64,000 bases of DNA from positions 124,001-188,000 of the forward strand of contig CALVUI010000002.1 in NCBI GenBank assembly GCA_944363565.1. Reading direction: 5' to 3'. Shown in pieces: positions 56,791-64,000 of this stretch. This stretch comes from an uncultured Bacilli bacterium (GTDB taxonomy: Bacteria > Bacillota_I > Bacilli_A > RFN20 > CAG-826). A program made the translations under genes and the position numbers. Under the pieces are notes generated by a model that saw nothing but the letters and a program-made list of their open reading frames with translations, had not been told where the DNA came from and made no database searches. Every line of letters starts with the position of its first letter. Position 1 is the first letter of the stretch.

Positions 56791-59700
56791 CGAGAGATCC
56801 TCACCACGAGTTTCTTGATCTCGCCGTTTCTTAAGCGAAGGGCATCCTCGCCCTTTAGATCGGAGCTTTCCTTCCCATCATAGACGTAGGTCAGGTGATA
56901 GTCCTCAAGCAAGGTATCGATCTTCTCGGGATTGCTATAGGTCACCAGGGTCTGGCCGAGGAAGGTGAAGCTGGCCTCTCCTTTCTCATCGTAAAGGGAG
57001 AGGGGGAGACGGGGCTTGAGATTCAAGGAGAGTTCGCCGTCCCTCAATTCAAAGGCCTTTTCCCCGGCGAAGAGGATGACGTACATGTTGAGCATCTCGG
57101 CGTTGGCCCCACTCAAACGGGCGAAGAAGCCACGCCCGTGTTTGCTCGGATCGGGGTTGCAGGTCGGGACGATGAAGGAGGAGGCCTCGGTCGGATTGCG
57201 GCCATAGACCTTGGGATCGAGGTTCATGGTCAAATTGGTGGCCGCTTCTTCTTCCCATTCCTTGTAGTACCCGGCCTTCAGTAGACCCAGGAGGTACTTG
57301 TAGGACATATGGAGGAAGTCACATTCCCTCTCGAGCCAGCCCTTGGTAAAGGCGTGGACCCTTCCGATCTCGAAGGGGACCTCGTCGATGGCGGCGCAGG
57401 TCTTGTAGATCTTGAGCTTTTGGTCATAGAGGCCGCTTTCCTTGATGACCTGGAGATCCTTCTTTTCGATGAACTCGGGACCCAGTTTCAGGGCTCTCGC
57501 ACTGGCTTCGAGGAAGGGCGGGGTGGTTTCGAGTTCGAAGGAGGTAGCCTTGACGGTCTGATAGCCAAGGTGGTTAACGTGCTTCAAGGGTTCGTAGGTC
57601 TTGACCCGGTAGATGAGGTAGGAAGGAAGGATCCCGTTCCCGGCTTCCTTGGCCCGCTTGATTCCGGAGGTCAAAACCTTGTCAATCGAGGAAAGCAAAG
57701 AGAGGATGGAGGAAACATCGAGGGCTTCCTTCTTCCCGTCGACGTGGTAGCGGCATTTTTCCCTTAGGGTTTCCCGCGCCGAAGTAACCGCGTCCCAGTA
57801 ATCGAAACGCGAGACCTTGTCGTGGAGGAGGTAACGAAGGTTCTTTTCCAGTTCCTGATAGAGTTCGTACTGTTCTTCCAAAAGTTCGACTTTCTTGTCT
57901 CCGGGAACCTTCTCGAGGGCGCTTGCCAAGAAGCGGACCGAACGCAGGAGTTCGACCGTTTCGCTGAGGCCCGAGGCAAAGAGGCCCGGGAGGCCGTTCA
58001 TGGCGTCGTTCCAGCCCGGCTTCTCGCACTCCATCTCGACCCCCATCTGGAGGGAGTCCAAAGTTGAGAACTTGACGAGAATGAGGGAGAGGAGTTTCTC
58101 CGCCAAAGAGGCGTCGACACGGTGGCCTTCCTTATCGGTCAGCCAAGCGGTTTTCGTCAAATCGATGTTCTCTTTGCGGCAATATTCATGTAAACCCTTG
58201 AGGTCGATGGCCCCGTATTGCCTGATCCGCCCGTCGGACAAGAGGCAATACTTCTCGGACCGCGGTTCGACATAGACCGGGCTATAGAAGTAGTGATAGC
58301 CCTTCTCAAACAGGAGGTCGCTCAGCTTATCGGGATAGATGGAGGCGTAGTTCTCCAAGAGATCGACGTTGTAGGTCCAGTGGTCGATCCAATAGCCTTC
58401 CGCGAAGTTGGCTTCGATTTCCTGATGGCATTCCGGAAGGAGTTCTTCCAGCATATCGGAGGCCTTCCACTTTTCCAGCTTGGCCTCGTCGATGAGGTAG
58501 GTCAGAACTTCCCGCGGTTCGAAAGGACGGGAAAGGATCTTATTGAGGCCTTCCTGGGACTTACTGGGAACCTTCTTGAGGAACTTCTTGGCTCCGTCTT
58601 TCTTAGACAAAACAAAGGTCTCCGGTTTGACGTTGAGGGGATTCTGCCCATCGATCTGGATGAGGCTATAGAAGAGGCGGATGTTGTAATCGCCGACGAA
58701 GGGGGCGAAGAAGAGATCGTTCCGTCGGTTCTGGTTGACGTCCCGGAAGTTCCCAGGGCCGGAGGAATAATAGGAAGCCGGGATCACGAAGTCGTTGTAG
58801 TCCCGTTCCATATCCCCGTGCTTACGGCCATAAAGGTAATAAGGAACCCCTGGGGCGATGAGGCTCGGAAAACCACCACGCAGGTTGTTGTCGAGATAGC
58901 TTTGGGCCACGAAAAGATCGAAGGTCTCGTTGCCGCTATGGCAATAGGCCGGGCCGACCAAGGAAGTGACGAGTTCCTCGTTTTGTTCCCTGAGGGTTTC
59001 GATGTAACGAACCCCGAGGCGGCTTTCGGCTTCCCGGAAGGAGGCTTCGTCGACGAAGCTCCCGAAGACCTCGTAGGCGGTGTAGGTCTCCCCCGGCTTC
59101 AAGGTGGTGGCGAAGGCGAAGAAGGCCGAGGGCAGTTTGTTTTCCCTCTGTTGGGGGGTCTTGGTGAAGGAGGAATAGTTCTTCTCGAAGAAGGGCTTCG
59201 CGGTCAATAAAGAGAGGTCATCCCCGAAGACCATCGCCGGATCGGCGATCGGTAATAACAACCGCCCATCCTGGTCCTTGGCGAAGTAGCCATTGCCTTT
59301 CTCATTGAGGGCCACGACGGAATTGTCCCCGGTCGAGGTCTTGAACTTGGCGAAAACCAGACGGTCCCCGAGGCCATTGACCTCGCAATAGGCCTCCATC
59401 AGGGAGACCAGTTGCTTGTAGTCCCCATTGGAAAGACCGAGGGGGAAGAAGATCGGAAGGCCATCGACCCCGGAGACCGAAACGGTCTGATCAGAGTTAT
59501 TGGTCAATTCCATCTTCCGGATGAGACCCGGGAAGCTTTCGTGGGGGATGCCGGAGTAGGTGAAGGCGATGGTATAGCCTTCCCCGATTTCCTCGATCTT
59601 GAGGTCATAGAGGGAAGTCTCCATGTTCCGCTTGGCGCTCGATTCCCCGAAGAAGGGAGTGAGGTGGAGATCGCCGAACTTCAGGAAGGTCCTAAAGCCC

Positions 59701-59927
59701 CTGATTCCGATGTTTTCATAGGCCAGATGGGCCGAATCGAAGGGGACGATCGGGGTTTGCTTGCTGGTGGCACCGAAGCCCCCCATGGCCTGCCCCACCG
59801 AGGCATAGAAGGCCCAAATGGGCTTGCCTTCCTTCCCGGCCACCGCCGGAAGGAAGGAACAAAAGGGCGTTGCCCTTTGGAAGTCCTCGATGATGAACTT
59901 CCGCTTGTCAAAACGATAATTGGCCAT
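56787..59927 (-). CDS. GH94/GH149/GH161-type beta-glucan phosphorylase
   Basis: 1046 residues, cytosolic. An N-terminal beta-sandwich (FDKRKFIIEDFQRATPFCSF) precedes an alpha/alpha-barrel. KPGWNDAMNGLPG near residue 640 fits the catalytic-acid region (WND) of inverting phosphorylases in this clan. Length over 1000 and the GH16 neighbours favour a beta-1,3-oligoglucan phosphorylase (GH149 or GH161) over cellobiose phosphorylase. It would release glucose-1-phosphate from imported oligosaccharides, saving ATP. The ATG at 59927 has GGAG upstream. The exact family is inferred. Confidence 0.8.
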   Translation of the reverse strand: MANYRFDKRKFIIEDFQRATPFCSFLPAVAGKEGKPIWAFYASVGQAMGGFGATSKQTPIVPFDSAHLAYENIGIRGFRTFLKFGDLHLTPFFGESSAKRNMETSLYDLKIEEIGEGYTIAFTYSGIPHESFPGLIRKMELTNNSDQTVSVSGVDGLPIFFPLGLSNGDYKQLVSLMEAYCEVNGLGDRLVFAKFKTSTGDNSVVALNEKGNGYFAKDQDGRLLLPIADPAMVFGDDLSLLTAKPFFEKNYSSFTKTPQQRENKLPSAFFAFATTLKPGETYTAYEVFGSFVDEASFREAESRLGVRYIETLREQNEELVTSLVGPAYCHSGNETFDLFVAQSYLDNNLRGGFPSLIAPGVPYYLYGRKHGDMERDYNDFVIPASYYSSGPGNFRDVNQNRRNDLFFAPFVGDYNIRLFYSLIQIDGQNPLNVKPETFVLSKKDGAKKFLKKVPSKSQEGLNKILSRPFEPREVLTYLIDEAKLEKWKASDMLEELLPECHQEIEANFAEGYWIDHWTYNVDLLENYASIYPDKLSDLLFEKGYHYFYSPVYVEPRSEKYCLLSDGRIRQYGAIDLKGLHEYCRKENIDLTKTAWLTDKEGHRVDASLAEKLLSLILVKFSTLDSLQMGVEMECEKPGWNDAMNGLPGLFASGLSETVELLRSVRFLASALEKVPGDKKVELLEEQYELYQELEKNLRYLLHDKVSRFDYWDAVTSARETLREKCRYHVDGKKEALDVSSILSLLSSIDKVLTSGIKRAKEAGNGILPSYLIYRVKTYEPLKHVNHLGYQTVKATSFELETTPPFLEASARALKLGPEFIEKKDLQVIKESGLYDQKLKIYKTCAAIDEVPFEIGRVHAFTKGWLERECDFLHMSYKYLLGLLKAGYYKEWEEEAATNLTMNLDPKVYGRNPTEASSFIVPTCNPDPSKHGRGFFARLSGANAEMLNMYVILFAGEKAFELRDGELSLNLKPRLPLSLYDEKGEASFTFLGQTLVTYSNPEKIDTLLEDYHLTYVYDGKESSDLKGEDALRLRNGEIKKLVVRISR

Positions 59928-59970
59928 GGGGTTGCTCCAGAATTGAGATTGATTGATGGGGTTTTTGCGC

Positions 59971-61437
59971 TTATTCCGCGTCTTCGAAGCTGACTTCGTT
60001 GTAGATCCGCTTGAGGGTCGGGACCTTGCCGTCTTCGATGTTCCAGATCTCGGAATCGAAGGCGCCATAGGTGGCGGCCTCCTTCATTTCCGAGGCGCTG
60101 TAGACGTCGGAATTCTCAATGGTCCCGAGGTCGGTCTCGCCGCTGGTCGGCTTGTTGGCCCCGACGTGGGTCTGACCGAAGTAGGCTTCCCGCGGCATCC
60201 CGTTCATCGGGGTGATGTTGAAGGAGAGGGCGACGCAGTTTTCGATGCTCCCCCAGACCTTGCCGGCGAAGGCATATTGGCCGTTGGTGGGGGCACCGTT
60301 GCTATCGGTGATGGCACTGCCATTCTCCGCGGTCTTGTCGACCCCGGCAAAACGCCACCAGGGATCGCTTAGATCGCCGACGTCGGACCCATCGGCCGCC
60401 GGGTGGTCCCAGCCGTTGCCGGCCTGGCCGACATAATCCTCGCCGAAGTCGAGGTAGACCCCGGGTTCGACAGATAGGCTATGGCCATTGTAGGTATAGG
60501 TGCTATTGGAAGGGGCCCCGAGTTGGAGGTGGTCGACTTCGCTGATGACGTTGCGGACCTGGCCCGAACCGGCCACGATCCCGACGACCCCGCCCATGTT
60601 GCAGTCATCGTCGTAGAAGTGGGTCGACATTTCGACGTCGCAGTCCCCGACGTAGACGTCATGGACGTTGCCCATGATGTTGCCGGCCAAGGCCCCGACG
60701 ATGGTCCTACCGCGGACGTGGATGTCATCGAGGCCGAGGTGCATGACCTCGCCCGAAGAACCGATGACCTGGAAGAGGCCGATGTTGTCCCCGGCCACGT
60801 GGCAGTCTTCCTCGAAGCGGGTGGAACCGGTGTTGGCATAGACGTTGTAGTTGCTGGCCACCGAGTCGCTATAGAGGACCTTGGCCCCGGAGACGGTGTA
60901 GCCATTGCCGTCCAAAACCCCATGGAAGTATTCGTTGCGGGTATCGGTCTCGCTATAGAGGCGCCCGAGGGGCTCGAAGTTATCGATGTCGCTTAGGTCG
61001 ATGTCGTTGCCGAGGATGTAGTAGCCGTCCAAACGGTCGTTGATGTTCTGGAAGTCCTCGGCCGTCTTGATGACCTTGTTGACCAAATAGGCATCGACGG
61101 TGACGGTGCCCTCGCTGGTCTCGACCTTGAGGGTCTTGACCCCGGCGGTCAAAGAGGAAATAAATTCGCCGGAGATGGTGAGGATCCCATCGCGGTTGAT
61201 GAACTGGCCGGCTTCGGCCTTGTTGCGGCCACTGCTTAGGGACGTAACTGTGGCCTTGGTCCCGATTTCGACCGAGACGTTATAAGGGGTTTCGACCGAG
61301 GTGTCGTAATAGAACTTCCCGTTTTCGAAGTAGGTCGTGCCTTGTTCCGGCCCGGCCGGGGAACAGGAGGCGAGGGAGAGTAAGAGGAGGGAGGCGGCCC
61401 CGTAGAAGGCCGGTTTCTTGTAAAGTTTCTTGGTCAT
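59971..61437 (-). CDS. Surface lipoprotein with GLUG-like beta-helix repeats
   Basis: 488 residues. The signal ends LLLLSLASC (Cys25). An N-terminal Ig-like or beta domain is followed by GDID-type strands: IKTAEDFQNINDRLDGYYIL, and repeated Gly-rich turns TIVGALAGNIMGNVHDVYV, GGVVGIVAGSGQVRNVIS and FAGKVWGSIENCVALS, the pattern of GLUG/pectate-lyase-like beta-helices. No catalytic motif seen. By position between the permeases and the glycoside enzymes it may bind glucan at the surface. AAGGAG precedes the ATG. Confidence 0.8.
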   Translation of the reverse strand: MTKKLYKKPAFYGAASLLLLSLASCSPAGPEQGTTYFENGKFYYDTSVETPYNVSVEIGTKATVTSLSSGRNKAEAGQFINRDGILTISGEFISSLTAGVKTLKVETSEGTVTVDAYLVNKVIKTAEDFQNINDRLDGYYILGNDIDLSDIDNFEPLGRLYSETDTRNEYFHGVLDGNGYTVSGAKVLYSDSVASNYNVYANTGSTRFEEDCHVAGDNIGLFQVIGSSGEVMHLGLDDIHVRGRTIVGALAGNIMGNVHDVYVGDCDVEMSTHFYDDDCNMGGVVGIVAGSGQVRNVISEVDHLQLGAPSNSTYTYNGHSLSVEPGVYLDFGEDYVGQAGNGWDHPAADGSDVGDLSDPWWRFAGVDKTAENGSAITDSNGAPTNGQYAFAGKVWGSIENCVALSFNITPMNGMPREAYFGQTHVGANKPTSGETDLGTIENSDVYSASEMKEAATYGAFDSEIWNIEDGKVPTLKRIYNEVSFEDAE

Positions 61438-61471
61438 AATGACTCCTTTGCTATAAAAGGCGCGAGGCCCA

Positions 61472-62419
61472 TTAGCCTTTGAGACCGCCGACGGCGGTGT
61501 TTTCCATGATGGTTTTGCTGAAGAAGCAGAAGACCAAAAGGATCGGGATGAGGGTGACGATGACGACGGCGAAGAAGAGGGGGTATTCGCTCGAGGTCTC
61601 GAGCATCGTCTGGCGGATGGCGTTGATGCCGTAGGCGATGGTCGGTTGGTCCTTCAAGAAGATCGAAGGATTGAAGTAGTCGTTCCAGAGACCGATGAGG
61701 GACAAAATCCCGACCGCGATGATCGGGCCCTTGGCCATCGGGACGATGATCTGGAAGAAGATGCGGACGTCGCTGGCCCCGTCGATTTTCGCGGCTTCGA
61801 CATAGGTCCAGGAGAGGTTCTTGAAGAAGCTATAGAGGAGTAGGAAGTTGCTCCCGAAGCCCCCGGAGTAAAGGAAGATGAGGCCGATGACCGTTTGGTC
61901 GAGACCCATCCCCTGCATCAACTGGATCTGGCTAGGCAAGGAGCCGACGATCGGGACCGTCATCGAGAAAATAACGACGGCGAAGATGAAGGAACGGCCC
62001 GGGAACTTGTACTTGGCCACGACGTAGGAGGCGCAGCTCGAAGTCATGACGGTGGCGAGGGTCCCGAAGCCGGCCACGATAAGCGACATCCCCATCATCT
62101 GGAAGACGTTGAAGTTCCTGGTCGTGATGTTGCTGAAGGTGGCGGCCGCCACGAAGTTGTCGAAGTTGAAGGAAGTGGGCCAGCTCATGAAGTCGCGGGC
62201 GAACTCGGCCTTGGTCTTGAAGGAGTTCATGAGCATCCAAAGGAAGGGGAAGATGAAGGTGATGGCGAAGACGGCGAAGATGATGAAGACGAGGACGAAG
62301 GCCGCTTCGGTCCCGCCTTTGCGCTTGAAGAGCAAGTCGTGCTTGCGCTCGTAGCTTTCCTGGCGCGAAGCCGCCTGCTTGCTTCTGATCTTCCGTCTCA
62401 AGGCAACGATGACATTCAT
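61472..62419 (-). CDS. Carbohydrate ABC transporter permease, MalG-type
   Basis: 315 residues with six helices. It has the cytoplasmic EAA loop EAAKIDGASDVRIFFQIIVPMAKG that docks the ATPase (residues about 205-229). FPFLWMLMNSFKT at the N-terminus and a C-terminal NTAVGGLKG are usual in this family. The ATG at 62419 lies four bases after the stop of the partner permease. Imports oligosaccharide, with the binding protein at the right edge and probably the ATPase at 53497. Confidence 0.93.
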   Translation of the reverse strand: MNVIVALRRKIRSKQAASRQESYERKHDLLFKRKGGTEAAFVLVFIIFAVFAITFIFPFLWMLMNSFKTKAEFARDFMSWPTSFNFDNFVAAATFSNITTRNFNVFQMMGMSLIVAGFGTLATVMTSSCASYVVAKYKFPGRSFIFAVVIFSMTVPIVGSLPSQIQLMQGMGLDQTVIGLIFLYSGGFGSNFLLLYSFFKNLSWTYVEAAKIDGASDVRIFFQIIVPMAKGPIIAVGILSLIGLWNDYFNPSIFLKDQPTIAYGINAIRQTMLETSSEYPLFFAVVIVTLIPILLVFCFFSKTIMENTAVGGLKG

Positions 62420-62422
62420 AAA

Positions 62423-63454
62423 TCAGAACCCCACGTTTTTGTAGCAACGGTTCATCAGCGACCTCACCCCCATGATGATGGGAGCCACGACGATCGAGCA
62501 GAATAGGCCGAGGGTGGCCGGGGTCTGGAGGGCGCCGCTACCGGATTGCGACTGGTTGTAGATGTGGAGGCCGATCGTCTCCGTCCCCTTGTTGCCCGGG
62601 GTCAAGAAGAGGGGCTGGAAGGTGGTCGAGAAGATGGCCATCATCCCGAAGACGAAGAGGGTGGTGATGGTGGGCCAGACCAGAGGAATGATGATGCGGA
62701 AGAATTCCTTGAAGGAACCGACCCCGTCCATCTTCACCGATTCGAGGATGTCGCGGGGGATCCGGCTCATGGCGGCCGTCAACAGAATGACGTCGTAGCC
62801 GATCCCGCTCCAAATGCAGAAGATCCAGACCATCCAGGAGGAGGATTGGCCAAAGCGGTTGCCGATAAACAAACTGGCAAAGAAATTCCCCGTATCGATT
62901 CCCAGTCCTTGGAAGATACCGGGCAAGATGCCCCCTTCGGCGTTGAAGCTCAGCGAATAGGCTTGGCACAAAATGAAGAGAGGCAAAATCGAAGGCAGGA
63001 AGAAGATGACCTTGAAGAAGGCCGCTCCCCTGATCTTCTTGAAGACGAAGTAGGAGAAGACGAGGGCGATGGGGAGGGTGACGAAGCAAGCCAGGCCGAA
63101 GTAGACGACCGAGGAGGCGAACATGTCCTGGATGTCGGTCTGGCCGAAGGTCTTGAAGAGTTCCCCGTAGTTGTAGAAGAGGGTCTCGAAGAAGTTGCCG
63201 TTGTTGGCGGCGCTATCGAAGACCCAAACCAGTTGGAAGCGTTCGTAGACCTTGAAGGTCAAGAGGATGGAATTGATGTTGACCCCGAACCACATGATGC
63301 AGAACTGGGCTACCGGGTATAGGAGCATCAGGATGATAAAAAGGTAAACCCGCCAGTGGGAAGCGGCCTTCGAGCCGCTCCCCTTCTGGCGTTTGATTGA
63401 ACGAGGCTTCTCCTTTTTGGGAGCTTCTATCACCGGAGCGAGGGCTTCGGTCAT
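62423..63454 (-). CDS. Carbohydrate ABC transporter permease, MalF-type
   Basis: 343 residues. After a basic N-terminus (RSIKRQKGSGSK) come six to seven helices. The EAA loop is LESVKMDGVGSFKEFFRIIIPLVWP. It pairs with the MalG-type permease to form the membrane channel. It starts six bases after the stop of the binding-protein gene. First permease of the operon. Confidence 0.93.
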   Translation of the reverse strand: MTEALAPVIEAPKKEKPRSIKRQKGSGSKAASHWRVYLFIILMLLYPVAQFCIMWFGVNINSILLTFKVYERFQLVWVFDSAANNGNFFETLFYNYGELFKTFGQTDIQDMFASSVVYFGLACFVTLPIALVFSYFVFKKIRGAAFFKVIFFLPSILPLFILCQAYSLSFNAEGGILPGIFQGLGIDTGNFFASLFIGNRFGQSSSWMVWIFCIWSGIGYDVILLTAAMSRIPRDILESVKMDGVGSFKEFFRIIIPLVWPTITTLFVFGMMAIFSTTFQPLFLTPGNKGTETIGLHIYNQSQSGSGALQTPATLGLFCSIVVAPIIMGVRSLMNRCYKNVGF

Positions 63455-63460
63455 GGTCGC

Positions 63461-64000
63461 TTAGTCCCTGAGACCGGCCGAACCCAGCCACGAATCCCAG
63501 TGGCTCTTGGCGTATTGGTAGACGGCATCACCGACGATTTCCGGGGTGTTGGCCGAAGGATTCTCGCAGGCGCCTTGGTAATAATAGACGTTGCCGGGCC
63601 AGGGCATGACCTGGTCGACGGTGGCGTAGGTGATGGGGTTTTTGGAAACGCTGCTGAAGTTCTGGGCTCCAAGTTTCTCGTGGACGCTCTTGACGTAGGT
63701 GTCGGTGGCTTCGAGAGCGGAAAGATCGACGTCTTCGTAGTCGAAGGCCAAGAAGGCCCCGTGGCTCTTCTCGACGAAGGTGGCGCAGCTTTCCTCGGTG
63801 GCCATGAAGTTAATGAACTGCTTGGCGGTTTCGATGTTCGGGCTATTGGCCGGGACGATCATCGAATCGCCGAAACCGACCATGTAGTTGACGTCGATGG
63901 CGTCGGCCGTGGCCTTGGGGGTCGACATCATGGCGACGTTGAAGTCGAGCTTCCCTTCATCGGTCACTTCCTCGAGTTCGTACTTGGCCCATTGGGCATA
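63461..64000 (-). CDS. Sugar ABC transporter substrate-binding protein, N-terminus outside window
   Basis: The C-terminal 179 residues run off the right edge. They read YAQWAKYELEEV at the edge, then AMMSTPKATADAIDVNYMVGFGDSMIVPANSPNIETAKQFINFM across residues about 24-66 of the fragment, typical of the second lobe of family 1 (MalE/UgpB-like) binding proteins. The middle has NPITYATVDQVMPWPGNVYYYQG. Presumably a lipoprotein, but the signal is not visible. It heads the operon as far as can be seen. Confidence 0.88.
   Translation of the reverse strand, partial: YAQWAKYELEEVTDEGKLDFNVAMMSTPKATADAIDVNYMVGFGDSMIVPANSPNIETAKQFINFMATEESCATFVEKSHGAFLAFDYEDVDLSALEATDTYVKSVHEKLGAQNFSSVSKNPITYATVDQVMPWPGNVYYYQGACENPSANTPEIVGDAVYQYAKSHWDSWLGSAGLRD

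Overview
The window is a gene-dense, fairly GC-rich stretch of a bacterial chromosome. TGA is a stop codon throughout (for example at 37372-37374), so this is not the Mycoplasma code. The gene set points to an anaerobic Bacillota, perhaps a gut-associated Bacilli/Erysipelotrichia-like lineage. The clues are a Firmicutes-type glutamine synthetase I, a Y-family polymerase paired with a YolD-like protein, the QueT and ThiT ECF S-components, an Ntdp-type DUF402 phosphatase, a thioredoxin-reductase-like ferredoxin reductase, and only an oxygen-sensitive class III ribonucleotide reductase. The exact taxon is inference.

Layout. 1-3689: queuosine salvage (queA, tgt, queT with a preQ1-I riboswitch) and prs. 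3700-14750: two small paralogous P-loop kinases, a possible degenerate kinase, a BaiN-like flavoprotein, glnA, a GtrA protein, a NAD synthetase carrying a Phd-antitoxin-like N-terminus, a RimK-like ligase, a Nudix protein and mscL. 15091-19071: class III ribonucleotide reductase with a fused thioredoxin-fold tail, its thioredoxin reductase and its radical-SAM activase. 19053-25802: tRNA-Ala, polY-yolD, a GH3 glycosidase, an M29 aminopeptidase and a DUF308-like protein. 25842-37969: ligA-pcrA, a three-gene membrane operon of unknown role, asnS with a 56-residue membrane protein, the tsaE-tsaB-rimI-tsaD operon for tRNA t6A, ferredoxin-NADP reductase and Ntdp. 38060-43393: a deletion remnant, a GH31 glucosidase, TPP-riboswitch-controlled thiT and ung. 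43456-51989: surface-glycan genes (three GT4 transferases, a TupA-like ATP-grasp protein, a polymerase-like membrane protein, a GT-D-like protein) and a decayed lipoprotein gene. 52106-53404: enolase. 53497-64000 (running off the edge): one minus-strand operon that looks like a beta-1,3-glucan utilisation locus. It holds a binding protein, two permeases, a GLUG-type surface lipoprotein, a GH94/149/161-type phosphorylase, two GH16 lipoproteins and an MsmK-type ATPase.

The most striking signal is not a gene. At nineteen transcription-unit starts a -10-like hexamer (TATAAT, TATACT, TATATT, TAAAAT or GATAAT type), often with an extended TGn, lies exactly 6 to 8 bases upstream of the start codon. 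That leaves no room for a Shine-Dalgarno site, so these mRNAs should be leaderless. Internal operon genes and several first genes of leadered units (queT, glnA, mscL, nrdD, the M29 gene, eno) carry ordinary Shine-Dalgarno sites. The rule also settles several starts: tgt, both P-loop kinases, the RimK-like gene, the GH3 gene, the TupA-like gene and tsaE. A second theme is domain addition: NadE, NrdD, ThiT, MsmK, MscL and the Nudix protein all carry extra segments not usual for their families.
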